Positions 35,016-44,309 of a DNA stretch of 64,000 nt are shown here, one piece after another. Below the pieces are notes generated by a model. That model was not told where the DNA came from and ran no database searches. It saw only the letters and a list, made by a program, of their open reading frames with translations. Location: contig NZ_CAKZOT010000053.1 of the NCBI RefSeq assembly GCF_937138205.1, positions 1 to 64,000 on the forward strand, in the 5' to 3' direction. Numbering within the stretch: the stretch's first letter is position 1; each line of letters starts with the position of its first letter. The position numbers were made by a program, and so were the translations under genes. Source of the stretch: an uncultured Rhodospira sp. (GTDB taxonomy: Bacteria; Pseudomonadota; Alphaproteobacteria; Rhodospirillales; Rhodospirillaceae).

Positions 35016-36299
35016 ATGACCGTAGCCGTCAAAGAGCCGTCCATGCTGCTCCAGAAGGAGATGATCGCCGGGAACTATGACGCGATCACCTCCGCGCATG
35101 AAACCGGACGCAAGGTCTCCTCGACGTTCGTGCCCGGCAACCTGAACGAACTGCTGATGTGCTTCGGCATCCTCAACAACCTGCCGGAGATCAACGCCAT
35201 CCAGAACGGGATGCGCCGCCTGTCGGGCGACTACATCATGGAGGCGGAGAAGGGCGGCCATTCCGAGGACGTCTGCACCTACGTCAAGGCCGACATCGGC
35301 ATGATGGGGCGCGGCAACATCGCCCCCAACGGCAAGCCGTTTCCCGAGCCCGACGTGCTGCTGTTGTCCTACACCGGCTGCTACACGTTCATGAAGTGGT
35401 TCGAACTGCTGCGCGCCGAGTACAAGTGCCCGACCCTGATGCTGCATGTCCCCTACGAGGGCGACGGCCATTCCACGCCGAACATGATCGACTACGTGGT
35501 CAAGCAGTTGAAAGAGGTCATTATTCCGGGGCTGGAGGAGGTCTCCGGCGTCAAGTTCGACATCGACCGGCTGCGCGAAATCCTCGCCCTGTCGGCGAAG
35601 GCCGAGGACGATCTGGTCTGGTGCCTGGAGACGGGCAAACACAAGCCATCGCCCATCGACGCCTATTTCGGCGGCGTCTACTACATCGGCCCCATCTTCA
35701 CCGCCTTTCGCGGCACCGAAGAGGCGGTGGACTACTACACCGCCCTTCGTCAGGAGGTGAAGGCGCGCCTCGACGCCGGTCAGGGGCCGACGTTGCCGGA
35801 CGGTAGCGTTCTGACCGACCAGAAATACCGGCTGGTGGTCGAGGGGCCGCCCAACTGGACCAGTTTCCGTGAGTTCTGGCAGATGTTCGCCGACGAGGGC
35901 GCGGTGGTGGTGGCCTCCAGCTACACCAAGGTCGGCGGCATGTACGACCTGGGGTTCCGCCACGATCCGGCCGACCCGCTGCGCTCGCTCGCCGAGTACT
36001 GCCTGGGCTGCTACACCAACCGCAACCTGCCCAGCCGCGTCGACATCCTTGCCCAATACGTCGAGGACTACGAGGCCGACGGCCTGCTGGTGAACTCGAT
36101 CAAGAGCTGTAACAGCTTCAGCGCCGGGCAGCTGATGATCATGCGCGAGGTGGAGCGCCGCACCGGCAAGCCCGGCGCCTTCATCGAGACCGATCTGGTC
36201 GATCCCCGCTACTTCTCGCCGGCCAACGTCAAGAACCGGCTGGAAAGCTATTTCCAGATGATCGACCAGAAGCGCCGCGGCGCCAACAAAGCCGCCTGA
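35016..36299 (+). CDS. bcrB: Benzoyl-CoA reductase subunit B
   Basis: 427 residues; large partner of BcrC, which together bind benzoyl-CoA and a double cubane or two [4Fe-4S] clusters. Start at 35016 (MTVAVKEPSMLLQKEMIAGN), four bases after the bcrC stop. LLSYTGCYTFMKWFELL, EYCLGCYTNRNLPSR and NSIKSCNSFSAGQLMIMREV carry conserved cysteines. Length matches the family. No frame disturbance was seen. Confidence 0.94.
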   Translation: MTVAVKEPSMLLQKEMIAGNYDAITSAHETGRKVSSTFVPGNLNELLMCFGILNNLPEINAIQNGMRRLSGDYIMEAEKGGHSEDVCTYVKADIGMMGRGNIAPNGKPFPEPDVLLLSYTGCYTFMKWFELLRAEYKCPTLMLHVPYEGDGHSTPNMIDYVVKQLKEVIIPGLEEVSGVKFDIDRLREILALSAKAEDDLVWCLETGKHKPSPIDAYFGGVYYIGPIFTAFRGTEEAVDYYTALRQEVKARLDAGQGPTLPDGSVLTDQKYRLVVEGPPNWTSFREFWQMFADEGAVVVASSYTKVGGMYDLGFRHDPADPLRSLAEYCLGCYTNRNLPSRVDILAQYVEDYEADGLLVNSIKSCNSFSAGQLMIMREVERRTGKPGAFIETDLVDPRYFSPANVKNRLESYFQMIDQKRRGANKAA

Positions 36300-36317
36300 T
36301 CAGAGGGACGACACCCC

Positions 36318-37616
36318 ATGCGCTGCTTCATCGGGATTGACCTGGGCTCCACCACTACAAAGGCCGTGGTGATGGACGACACCTGCCGGGTCATGGGGCG
36401 GGGGATCACCAATTCCCGCTCCAACTACGACACGGCCGCCGCCGTCGCCAAGCAGGAGGCGCTGATCGATACGCGCCTGACCCTGTTCCGAAACAGCCTG
36501 TCGGCGTTTCCGACCCTGGCCGGCAAGGTTGACGATATCCTGGCCGACATCGAGCGGAACTTCCGCCACGTCCAGTACCTGGAAAAGCTGGAAGATCTCG
36601 AACAAACCTGCCTGGAGAACACCGGAACGCCGCGTCTGGCCGACGTACGCGCCGTGGCCCGGGGGGTCATTGCCACGGTGTTCACCCGCCTGCGGGAGGA
36701 CTCGGGCGACCTGTTCGCCCCCGGCGTGGCGCGCAAGTCCGACTTCTTCCGCGATCTGGCCGGGGGTGGCTTCATGCACGCGGCGGAGGCGGCCTGCAAG
36801 GACGCCGGGCTGTCCTTCGACCTCATCCTCAACGTCTACGACAAGTCGATCATCGCCGTGGAAAACCGCGAGCCGACCGCGACCATGGAAAGCACCTTCC
36901 TGCGGGCGTTGGAAAAGTCCGGTGCGGCCGGTGGCGGGCCGGAGGTCGCCCAGGTGCTCAAGGACACGCTGGCCGTGCCGCTGGAGGAATCCTACGTGGT
37001 GGGCACCGGCTACGGCCGCGTGCGCCTGCCGTTCCCCAAGGAACACATCCGCTCCGAGATTCTCTGCCACGGCCTGGGCGCGCACATGATGTTCCCGGGC
37101 ACGCGCACGGTGCTGGACATCGGTGGTCAGGACACCAAGGGCATCCAGGTGGACCCGAACGGCATTGTCGAGAACTTTCAGATGAACGACCGTTGCGCCG
37201 CCGGGTGCGGCCGCTATCTGGGCTACATCGCCGACGAGATGAGCATGGGCCTGCATGAACTCGGCCCGATGGCGCTGAAGGCCACGAAGCAGGTGCGCAT
37301 CAACTCCACCTGCACCGTGTTCGCCGGGGCCGAGCTGCGCAACCGTCTGGCCCTGGGCGAGAAGCGCGAGGATATCCTGGCCGGGCTGCACCGGGCGATC
37401 ATCCTGCGCGCCATTTCCATCCTGTCGCGCGCCGGCGGGGTTCAGGACGAGTTCACCTTCACCGGCGGCGTGGCCAAGAACGGTGCCGCCGTCAAGGAAC
37501 TGCGCGCGCTCATCAAGGAAAACTACGGCGACGTGACCATCAACATCGACCCGGACTCCATCTACACCGGCGCCCTGGGCGGCGCCACGTTCGCCGTCCG
37601 GGCGGTCACGCAGTAG
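36318..37616 (+). CDS. bcrA: Benzoyl-CoA reductase subunit A, ATPase/activator
   Basis: 432 residues, ASKHA-fold ATPase that with BcrD hydrolyses two ATP per reaction and injects low-potential electrons. Phosphate loop [17 protein letters not shown] at residues 5-21; [17 protein letters not shown]; cluster-ligand cysteines in [19 protein letters not shown] and [15 protein letters not shown]; adenosine loop [16 protein letters not shown]. It is longer than BcrD by the usual insertion at about 60-200. The bcrD gene follows only after 284 bases containing an inserted palindromic repeat. Confidence 0.94.
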   Translation: MRCFIGIDLGSTTTKAVVMDDTCRVMGRGITNSRSNYDTAAAVAKQEALIDTRLTLFRNSLSAFPTLAGKVDDILADIERNFRHVQYLEKLEDLEQTCLENTGTPRLADVRAVARGVIATVFTRLREDSGDLFAPGVARKSDFFRDLAGGGFMHAAEAACKDAGLSFDLILNVYDKSIIAVENREPTATMESTFLRALEKSGAAGGGPEVAQVLKDTLAVPLEESYVVGTGYGRVRLPFPKEHIRSEILCHGLGAHMMFPGTRTVLDIGGQDTKGIQVDPNGIVENFQMNDRCAAGCGRYLGYIADEMSMGLHELGPMALKATKQVRINSTCTVFAGAELRNRLALGEKREDILAGLHRAIILRAISILSRAGGVQDEFTFTGGVAKNGAAVKELRALIKENYGDVTINIDPDSIYTGALGGATFAVRAVTQ

Positions 37617-37661
37617 CGCAGCCACCCGTCCTCCTCCTCAAAGGGCTTTGCCAACCCTGCT

Positions 37662-37767
37662 CCGTCATTGCGAGGAGCGAAGCGACGAAGCAATCCAGGG
37701 CAACGGTGGGCGTCTTTCGCTCTGGATTGCTTCGCCCGCATCTGAAGACGCGGGCTCGCAATGACGG
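37662..37767. repeat. Palindromic repeat element between bcrA and bcrD
   Basis: A 106-base element bounded by CCGTCATTGCGAG (37662-37674) and its exact complement CTCGCAATGACGG (37755-37767), with inner arms GAAGCAATCCAG (37687-37698) and CTGGATTGCTTC (37722-37733). This is the well-known dispersed GTCATTGCGAG...GAAGCAATCC palindrome found between genes in many bacteria, a REP/MITE-like unit. It folds into a long imperfect hairpin. It has been inserted inside the bcr operon and may affect transcript stability or read-through to bcrD. Confidence 0.85.
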
Positions 37768-37900
37768 CGCTCCTGGCCGAAACGGTCGGCAATCCCGCGC
37801 ACGAGCGGAAAAACAGTGTGAATGTGGCAGCTGTCGAGTGAACCGCGACGCAAGGACGCCAGAGCCAACAGCAGTTGAAACAGGGCGAGAGGACCACACC

Positions 37901-38743
37901 ATGAGCAACCTGATCACCGGCGGCGTCGATATCGGCGCGGGCTGCGTCAAGACCGTCCTGTTCCGGGTCAACGGCGCCGAGACCGAATGGCTCGGCCGCG
38001 AGGTGCTGCGCATCCGCAACCGCGACCCGTTCCAACTGGCCGAGGACAGCTTCCAGGGCCTGCTGGACGCCCAGGGGCTGCGCCGGGACGACGTGGCCTA
38101 TGTGGCCTCGACAGGCGACGCGGAAAGCCTGACCTTCACCACCGGCCACTTCTATTCCATGACCACGCACGCGCGCGGCGCGGTGTTCCTCGACCCCGAG
38201 GCCCGCGCCGTGATGGACGTCGGCGCGCTGAACGGCCGCGCCATCCGCGTGGACGGGGCCGGCAAGGTGCTGGCCTACAAGATGACCAGCCAGTGCGCGT
38301 CCGGCGCCGGCCAGTTCCTGGAAAACATCGCGCGCTACCTGGGCATCGCCCAGGACGAGATCGGGCCGTTGTCGCAGGCGGCGGGGGACTCCGAGAAGGT
38401 CTCCTCCATCTGCGCGGTGCTGGCCGAGACCGACGTGATCAACATGGTCTCGCGCGGCATTCCGGCCGGCAGCATCCTGCGCGGCGTCCATGTGTCCATG
38501 GCGGTGCGCATGGCCAAGCTGCTGAAGTCCATCGGCGCCAAGGACGGCATCGCCCTGATGACCGGCGGCCTGGGCCTGGATGTGGGCCTGATGTCGGCGT
38601 TGAACGCGGCGTTGGAGAAAGAGAAGGTGGCCCTGCGTGCGCGCAGCCACCCCGACGCCATCCACGCCGGCGCCATCGGCGCCGCGCTGTGGGGCGCCTT
38701 CCGCTACGAGAAACTGGCGGCCCAGGGCCGGGCGGCGGCGTAG
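37901..38743 (+). CDS. bcrD: Benzoyl-CoA reductase subunit D, ATPase/activator
   Basis: 280 residues, the smaller ASKHA subunit pairing with BcrA. Phosphate loop GGVDIGAGCVKTVLFRVNG; cluster cysteine in KMTSQCASGAGQFLENIAR; second cysteine in SSICAVLAETDVINM; adenosine loop MTGGLGLDVGLMSALN. Start at 37901 has GAGAGGA eight bases upstream, a stronger signal than most genes here, fitting the need to re-initiate after the inserted repeat. Product completes the BcrCBAD enzyme. Confidence 0.94.
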   Translation: MSNLITGGVDIGAGCVKTVLFRVNGAETEWLGREVLRIRNRDPFQLAEDSFQGLLDAQGLRRDDVAYVASTGDAESLTFTTGHFYSMTTHARGAVFLDPEARAVMDVGALNGRAIRVDGAGKVLAYKMTSQCASGAGQFLENIARYLGIAQDEIGPLSQAAGDSEKVSSICAVLAETDVINMVSRGIPAGSILRGVHVSMAVRMAKLLKSIGAKDGIALMTGGLGLDVGLMSALNAALEKEKVALRARSHPDAIHAGAIGAALWGAFRYEKLAAQGRAAA

Positions 38744-38805
38744 GAGGGCACACCGGCACGGAGCCTTTGCCCGGGGTTTGCAGCCTCGCCGGATCCGCTA
38801 TTGTG

Positions 38806-38827
38806 CCCGGAGGGTCCACACTCCGGG
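38806..38827. promoter_or_regulatory. Hairpin between bcrD and the Pat-like gene
   Basis: CCCGGAG (38806-38812) pairs with CTCCGGG (38821-38827) around eight bases. It ends nine bases before the start codon at 38837, where a ribosome-binding site would be. It may be a terminator of the bcr operon, without T-run, or control translation of the acetyltransferase. Confidence 0.4.
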
Positions 38828-38836
38828 GTCGTCGGT

Positions 38837-41503
38837 ATGTCCATTCTCGGTCTTTCGCGTGTCCTGGCGCCGCGGTCGGTGGCGGTGATCGGTGCCTCGG
38901 CGCGGCCCCGACGGTTCGGCAACGTGGTCATGCGCAATCTGCTGGAGGGCAACTTCCCGGGGCCGGTCATGCCCGTGAACCCCCGGGAGGAAGCCGTCGC
39001 CGGCGTGCTGGCCTATCGGTCCGTCGCCGACCTGCCGGTGGCGCCCGATCTGGCGGTGCTGTGCGTCGCCGGCCGGCAGGTTCCGGAGACCCTGGGCCAG
39101 TTGGGCGCGCGCGGCACCGCCGGGGCCATTGTCGTCGCCCTGGATGTGGACCCCGCCGCCATCCGACAGGCATCCCGGACCCACGGCGTGCGCGTGTTCG
39201 GCGCCGGCAGCCTGGGCCTGATCCTGCCACAGGCGCGCCTGAACGCCAGCTTCGCGCATGTGCCGGCACAGCCCGGACACGTGGCCTTTGTCTCTCAGTC
39301 GGGCGTGCCGGGGGTGTCGGTGCTGGACTGGGCGCGCCCGCGTGGGGTCGGCTTTTCGTGCTTCGTCTCGCTGGGTCAGGCGGCGGACGTCGATTTCGCC
39401 GACATGATGGACGTGCTGGCCAACGATCCCGAGACCCGCGCCATCCTGCTGTTCATCGAGTCCATCACCGAACGCCGCGAGTTCATGCCGGCCGCCCGCG
39501 CCGCCGCCCGCAACAAACCGCTGCTGCTGGTCAAGACGGGCCGCGACGACCTGAACCGCCAGATCGGTCCGTTCCTGTCGGAGGCCCTGGCCGCGCCCGA
39601 CGACGTGTTCGACGCCGCCGTCGGCCGGGCCGGCGCGCTGCGCGTTGGCTCGCTGGACGAACTGTTCGAGGGGGCCGAGACGCTGGCCCGCGCGCGCGCC
39701 CTGCGCGGCGAGCGGCTGGCCGTGCTGGCCAACGGCGAAGGCGCGCTCACCATGGCGTGGGACGAGATCACCCACGCCAGCGGGGGGCGCCCGGCCACCC
39801 TGTCGCCCGACACGCGCGCCCGCCTGGAGGACATCGCCATTCCCGGCGGCATCGGCGACTCGGCGGTGGACCTTGGGTTGGCGGCGGCGCCGGAGCGGTA
39901 CGGCGAGGCGTTGGCGGTGCTGGCCGAGGACGAGGGCCTGGACGTCGTGCTGGTGGTCCACGTGCCCACACCCATGGCCGATGCGATGGCGACGGCGCGC
40001 TCGGTGGTCGAGGCCACACGCCGTCATGGCTGTCCCGTGCTGGCCTGCTGGATCGGCGCCGACGCCGCCATGCCCGCGCGCCGGGTGCTGACCGAGGCCG
40101 GCTTGCCGGTCTTCACCAGCATCCGCGCCGCCGTGGGCGGCTTCCGGCATGTGGTCCACCATGCCCGCAACCAGGACATGCTGCTGGAAACACCGCCGTC
40201 GGATAGCGCCGACCATCAACCCGACAGGGAGGCGGCCCGCCGCCTGGTCCAGCACGGCTTGGCCGATCCCGACGGCTTGTTGACCGATGCCGCCGCGCGC
40301 ACCCTGCTCGCGGTCTATGGCGTGCCCACGGTGCCCAGCGTGCCCGCCACCGACGCCGAGGACGCGGCGCGGGCGGCGGAGCGGATGGGCTTCCCCGTGG
40401 CCCTGACGGCGGCCTCGCCCGATTTGCCGCGCAAGTGGGACGTGGGCGCGGTGGCGTTGAACCTGGAAAACGGCGCCGCCGTGCGCGCCGCCGCCGAGGG
40501 CATTTTGCACCGCGTGCGGCAACACCGGCCCGACGCCCGCGTCCAGGGCTTCGCCGTGCAGCGCATGGCGCTGCGACCCAACGCCCGCCAGCTCATGCTG
40601 GGCAGCGCCTGCGACCCGCTGTTCGGCCCGGTGCTGGTGTTCGGCGAGGGCGGGCGTGCGGTAGAGGTGCTGCGCGACCACGTCATCGGCCTGCCGCCGC
40701 TCAATCCGCCGCTCGCCCGACAGATGATCGCCCGCACGCGCGTCTCGCGCCGGCTGGAGGCGCACGGTTTCCGGCCTGCCGCCGACCGCGAGGCGCTGGC
40801 CCAGGCGCTGGTGCGTCTGTCGCACCTGATCGTCGACAACCCGGAGATCGTGGCCTGTGACATCAACCCGCTGTTCGCCGATGAGCAGGGGGTGCTGGTG
40901 GTCGATGCCCGTATTCGGGTGGCGCCCGTGGACGGCTCCGACCGCCGGCGCTTCGCCATCATGCCCTATCCCAGCGACCTGGAAGAGCCGGCCACCCTGT
41001 ACGACGGCAGCACGGTGACGCTGCGGCCGATCCGTCCCGAGGACGAGCCCGCCCACGCCGACCTGGTGGCCCGGGTCACGCCGCAGGACCTGCGCTATCG
41101 CTTTTTCGGCGCGGTGCGGGAGCTGAAGCACCACCAGCTCGCCCGATTGACCCAGATCGACTATGACCGCGAGATGTCCTTCATCGCCTCGCGGCCCCGC
41201 GCCGCCGATGGGCAGCCGGAAACCCTGGGCGTGGTGCGCACGGTCACCGATCCGGACAACCGTCGGGGGGAACTGGCCATCCTGGTGCGCTCCGACCTGA
41301 AGGGGACGGGGCTGGGCACCATCCTGGTGGACAAGATCGTCCGCTATCACCGGGCGCGCGGCACGGGGGAAATCGGCGCCCAGGTGCTGGCGGACAACGA
41401 GGCCATGCTGCGCCTGGCCAAGCGGTGCGGGTTCTCGGTCGGGCGGACGTCGGACCCGGAGGTCATGGACTGCGTCATCCGCACCGGCGGGAACGCGCAT
41501 TAA
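38837..41503 (+). CDS. pat: Pat/PatZ-type protein lysine acetyltransferase with acyl-CoA synthetase-like domain
   Basis: 888 residues. Order: CoA-binding domain (1-130, AVIGASARPRRFGNVVMRNL), succinyl-CoA-synthetase-like domain (about 150-440), ATP-grasp domain (about 470-690), and C-terminal GNAT domain (about 715-880, GELAILVRSDLKGTGLGTIL). In ADP-forming acyl-CoA synthetases the phosphorylated His lies in an SHTGALAG-type motif; here the equivalent stretch reads SEALAAPDDV, so synthetase activity is probably lost, as in bacterial Pat. Pat of Rhodopseudomonas acetylates and silences benzoate-CoA ligase; the ligase in this cluster has the matching PKTATGK motif. The start at 38837 lacks a good Shine-Dalgarno; a TTG at 38801 is an alternative. 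Confidence 0.85.
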   Translation: MSILGLSRVLAPRSVAVIGASARPRRFGNVVMRNLLEGNFPGPVMPVNPREEAVAGVLAYRSVADLPVAPDLAVLCVAGRQVPETLGQLGARGTAGAIVVALDVDPAAIRQASRTHGVRVFGAGSLGLILPQARLNASFAHVPAQPGHVAFVSQSGVPGVSVLDWARPRGVGFSCFVSLGQAADVDFADMMDVLANDPETRAILLFIESITERREFMPAARAAARNKPLLLVKTGRDDLNRQIGPFLSEALAAPDDVFDAAVGRAGALRVGSLDELFEGAETLARARALRGERLAVLANGEGALTMAWDEITHASGGRPATLSPDTRARLEDIAIPGGIGDSAVDLGLAAAPERYGEALAVLAEDEGLDVVLVVHVPTPMADAMATARSVVEATRRHGCPVLACWIGADAAMPARRVLTEAGLPVFTSIRAAVGGFRHVVHHARNQDMLLETPPSDSADHQPDREAARRLVQHGLADPDGLLTDAAARTLLAVYGVPTVPSVPATDAEDAARAAERMGFPVALTAASPDLPRKWDVGAVALNLENGAAVRAAAEGILHRVRQHRPDARVQGFAVQRMALRPNARQLMLGSACDPLFGPVLVFGEGGRAVEVLRDHVIGLPPLNPPLARQMIARTRVSRRLEAHGFRPAADREALAQALVRLSHLIVDNPEIVACDINPLFADEQGVLVVDARIRVAPVDGSDRRRFAIMPYPSDLEEPATLYDGSTVTLRPIRPEDEPAHADLVARVTPQDLRYRFFGAVRELKHHQLARLTQIDYDREMSFIASRPRAADGQPETLGVVRTVTDPDNRRGELAILVRSDLKGTGLGTILVDKIVRYHRARGTGEIGAQVLADNEAMLRLAKRCGFSVGRTSDPEVMDCVIRTGGNAH

Positions 41504-41517
41504 AGACGGGGCCGTCT
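41504..41517. terminator. Short convergent hairpin
   Basis: AGACG-GGGC-CGTCT type dyad starting at the Pat stop codon, in the 20-base gap between convergent genes. It could end transcription from both sides. No T-run, low confidence. Confidence 0.3.
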
Positions 41518-41523
41518 GCCGGC

Positions 41524-42732
41524 TCAGGCGGCTTCGAGCACCACGGCGATCCCCTGGCCGACGCCAATGCACAGGGTGACCAAGGCGTGGCGCCCGCCCT
41601 GCCGCCGCAAGGCCCGCGCGGCGTGCAGCACCAGCCGGGCGCCCGACGCCCCCAGCGGATGGCCGATGGCGATGGCGCCGCCGTCGGGGTTCAGGCGCGG
41701 ATCGTCGGCGGCCAGCCCCATCTGCTGGCAACAGCCCAGCACCTGCGCGGCGAACGCCTCGTTGATCTCGATCAGGTCCATGTCGGCCAGCCGCAGCCCG
41801 GCGCGCGCCAGCGCCTTGGCCGAGGCCGGCACCGGCCCCAGTCCCATCACCCGGGGCGGCACACCCGCCACCGCCGCCGCTCGCACCCGGGCCAGGGGCG
41901 CCATGCCCGTCGCGTCGGCCATGTCCGGGCCGCCGACCAACACCAGGGTGGCGCCGTCGTTGATGCCAGAGGCATTGCCGGCGGTCACCACGCCGCCGTC
42001 GGCCAGCGGACGCAGCCGGGCCAGCGAGTCCGCCGTGGTCTCCGGCCGGGGATGCTCGTCGGCGTCCACCGACCGGGGTTGCGCCTTGCGGCCGGGTGGC
42101 GTGACCGGGACCGGGTGGATCTCGTCGTCGAAGACACCCGCCGCGCGCGCCCGCGCGTAGGCCTGCTGGGACCGCAGCGCGAAAGCGTCACAGTCCTCGC
42201 GGCTGATCCCCAACTCCCGGGCCACGGTGTCGGCGGTCTGGGGCATGGTGTCGTCGCCGTGCGGCCCCACCAGCGCCGGATTGGGGAAGCGCGAGCCGAT
42301 GGTGGTGTCGAACATGCGGATGTCGCGGGCATAGGGTGCTTCGGCCTTGGCCATCACGAACGGCGCCCGGGTCATGGACTCCACCCCGCCGGCCAGAAAC
42401 AGGTCGCCCTCGCCGACGCGCACGGCCCGGGCCGCGTCCACCACCGCCGTCATGCCGCTGCCGCACAGGCGGTTGACGGTGGCGCCCGGCACCTCCACCG
42501 GCAGGCCGGCGACCAGGGCGGCGTTGCGGCCGACGTTGCGGCCATCCTCGCCGGCCTGACAGGCGCAGCCGAGCACCACGTCCTCGATGCGGGACATGGC
42601 CTCCGCCGGCAGACGCGCCACCAGGGCGCGGATCAGCCCGGCCGCCAGATCGTCGGGCCGCACCCCGGCCAGGGCGCCACCGTGGCGCCCGAACGGGGTG
42701 CGCAGGCCGTCATAAATGTACGCGTCGATCAT
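41524..42732 (-). CDS. Acetyl-CoA C-acyltransferase (thiolase), PcaF-like
   Basis: 402 residues. Nucleophile Cys in VNRLCGSGMTAVVDAAR (about residue 90), catalytic His in GGAIAIGHPLGASGARLVLH, second Cys in LVTLCIGVGQGIAVVLE. The sequence is of the 3-oxoadipyl-CoA thiolase (PcaF/PaaJ) type. The start at 42732 overlaps the benzoate-CoA ligase stop (ATGA), so the two are coupled. In this pathway a thiolase is needed to cut 3-oxopimelyl-CoA to glutaryl-CoA and acetyl-CoA; that is my preferred role, by context. No 3-hydroxypimelyl-CoA dehydrogenase was found nearby. Confidence 0.9.
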   Translation of the reverse strand: MIDAYIYDGLRTPFGRHGGALAGVRPDDLAAGLIRALVARLPAEAMSRIEDVVLGCACQAGEDGRNVGRNAALVAGLPVEVPGATVNRLCGSGMTAVVDAARAVRVGEGDLFLAGGVESMTRAPFVMAKAEAPYARDIRMFDTTIGSRFPNPALVGPHGDDTMPQTADTVARELGISREDCDAFALRSQQAYARARAAGVFDDEIHPVPVTPPGRKAQPRSVDADEHPRPETTADSLARLRPLADGGVVTAGNASGINDGATLVLVGGPDMADATGMAPLARVRAAAVAGVPPRVMGLGPVPASAKALARAGLRLADMDLIEINEAFAAQVLGCCQQMGLAADDPRLNPDGGAIAIGHPLGASGARLVLHAARALRRQGGRHALVTLCIGVGQGIAVVLEAA

Positions 42733-44309
42733 ACCGCCGGGTCCAGGCCTTGCCGCAGGCGGAAGCGCTGGATCTTGCCGGTGGCGGTCTTCGGCAGTTC
42801 ATCGATGAAATGAAGGTCGCGTGGGAACTTGTAGGGCGCCAGGGCCTGCTTGCAGTGCTGCTGCAAGGCCTCGCGCAGGGAGTCGGTCGGGCGGACGCCA
42901 TCGGCCAGCACCAGCCACGCCTCCGGCTTGACCAGACCCGCGTCGTCCGAACGACCAACAACGGCGGCCTCCAGCACCGCCGGGTGCTCGATCAACGCGC
43001 CCTCGATCTCGAACGGCGAACACCAGATGCCGCCGACCTTCAGCATGTCGTCCGAGCGCCCGCTGTAGAACAGATAGCCGTTCTCGTCCTGATAGTAGGT
43101 GTCGCCGGTGTTGAGCCAGTCACCCAGCATGGTGGCGGCGGTCTTTTCGGGATTGCGCCAGTAGCGGCGGGCGGTGGAGGGCCCCTTGATGAACAAACGC
43201 CCGGCCTCACCCTGGGGAACCTCGCGGTCGGTCTCGTCGACGATGCGGGCCTCGTACCCCGGCACGATGCGACCGCTGGAGCCGGGTTTGACGTCGTCCT
43301 CGCGGTTGGAAATGAAGATGTGCAGCGCCTCGGTGGAGCCGATGCCGTCCAGGATCGTCAGGCCGGTGCGCTGCTTCCAACGCCGGAAGATGTCGGCCGG
43401 CAGGGCCTCGCCGGCGGAGACGCACAGGCGCACCGAGGACAGATCGGGCTTGGCGTGGTCCAGCGCCTGCAACTGGGCGGCGTACAGTGTGGGAACGCCG
43501 AAATAGAGCGTCGGGCGGTACTGCTCGACGGTCGCGAACGTGCTGTCCGGTGTCGGTCGGGTGTCCAGCAGGACCGCCGTCCCGCCCACCCACAACGGAA
43601 ACGTCATGCCGTTGCCCAGACCATAGGCGAAGAACAGCTTGGCCGCCGAGAAGAACACATCGTCCTCGCGGATGCCCAGGGTGCGCACGCCGTACAGCTC
43701 GCTGGTGGCCACCATGTCGCGGTGGCGATGCACCGCCCCCTTGGGGCGCCCGGTGGAGCCGGAGGAGTACAGCCAGAAACAGTCCTGGTCCTCGCCGGCC
43801 GGCACCGCCTCGAATGTGTCGGGTCCGGCCTCGAACAGCGAGCAGGCGCCGGCCGCGTCCACCTCGACCACCAGACGCGGTCGATGCGGCGCCGCCTCCA
43901 GGGCGGGCGTGACCTCGCCGGCGAATTCGACCGAATAGACCAGGGCGGCGCACTCGGAATTCTCGATCATGAAGGCGAAGTCGCCCGACCGCAGCATCGT
44001 GTTGACCGGAACGGGCACGAAACCCGCCTTGATGGCGCCCCAGAACACGTAGAAGAAGGCCGGGCAGTCCTTGACGATCATCATGATACGGTCGCCGCGC
44101 GCCAGGCCGGAGTCGGCCAGGGCGTTCGCGCATCGGTTCACGTTGGCGGCAACGCCCGCGTAAGTGACCTCGCCGCGCGCCCAGCGAAGGGCGACCTTGT
44201 CGCCGCGTCCCTCGGTCAGGTGGCGGTCGATGAAAGCCGTGGCGGCGTTGAAGCCATCTGGAAAGGCTAGGTCATGTCCCGGCCCCACCGCGCGCGAAGG
44301 CTCCGGCAT
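42729..44309 (-). CDS. badA: Benzoate-CoA ligase
   Basis: 526 residues, AMP-forming acyl-CoA synthetase. It activates benzoate to benzoyl-CoA. YSSGSTGRPKGAVHRH near residue 180 is the AMP motif; FFAYGLGNGMTFPLWVGG and DGIGSTEALHIFISN are typical of benzoate-CoA ligases; the A10 lysine is Lys512 in LPKTATGKIQR, the site acetylated by Pat in relatives. Start at 44309 (MPEPSRAVGPGHDLAFPDGF) reads away from the GNAT/Rrf2 pair. A thiolase is coupled downstream. Substrate range (hydroxy- or halobenzoates) cannot be judged. Confidence 0.94.
   Translation of the reverse strand: MPEPSRAVGPGHDLAFPDGFNAATAFIDRHLTEGRGDKVALRWARGEVTYAGVAANVNRCANALADSGLARGDRIMMIVKDCPAFFYVFWGAIKAGFVPVPVNTMLRSGDFAFMIENSECAALVYSVEFAGEVTPALEAAPHRPRLVVEVDAAGACSLFEAGPDTFEAVPAGEDQDCFWLYSSGSTGRPKGAVHRHRDMVATSELYGVRTLGIREDDVFFSAAKLFFAYGLGNGMTFPLWVGGTAVLLDTRPTPDSTFATVEQYRPTLYFGVPTLYAAQLQALDHAKPDLSSVRLCVSAGEALPADIFRRWKQRTGLTILDGIGSTEALHIFISNREDDVKPGSSGRIVPGYEARIVDETDREVPQGEAGRLFIKGPSTARRYWRNPEKTAATMLGDWLNTGDTYYQDENGYLFYSGRSDDMLKVGGIWCSPFEIEGALIEHPAVLEAAVVGRSDDAGLVKPEAWLVLADGVRPTDSLREALQQHCKQALAPYKFPRDLHFIDELPKTATGKIQRFRLRQGLDPAV

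Noticed and set aside
37606-38019. Minus-strand frame across the bcrA-bcrD gap
   Set aside because: It is a translation of the palindromic repeat element and the bcrD antisense strand; such frames recur wherever this repeat occurs.
38798-41731. Minus-strand open frame of 977 codons opposite the Pat-like gene
   Set aside because: Same shadow effect; no domain and it also runs through the thiolase end.
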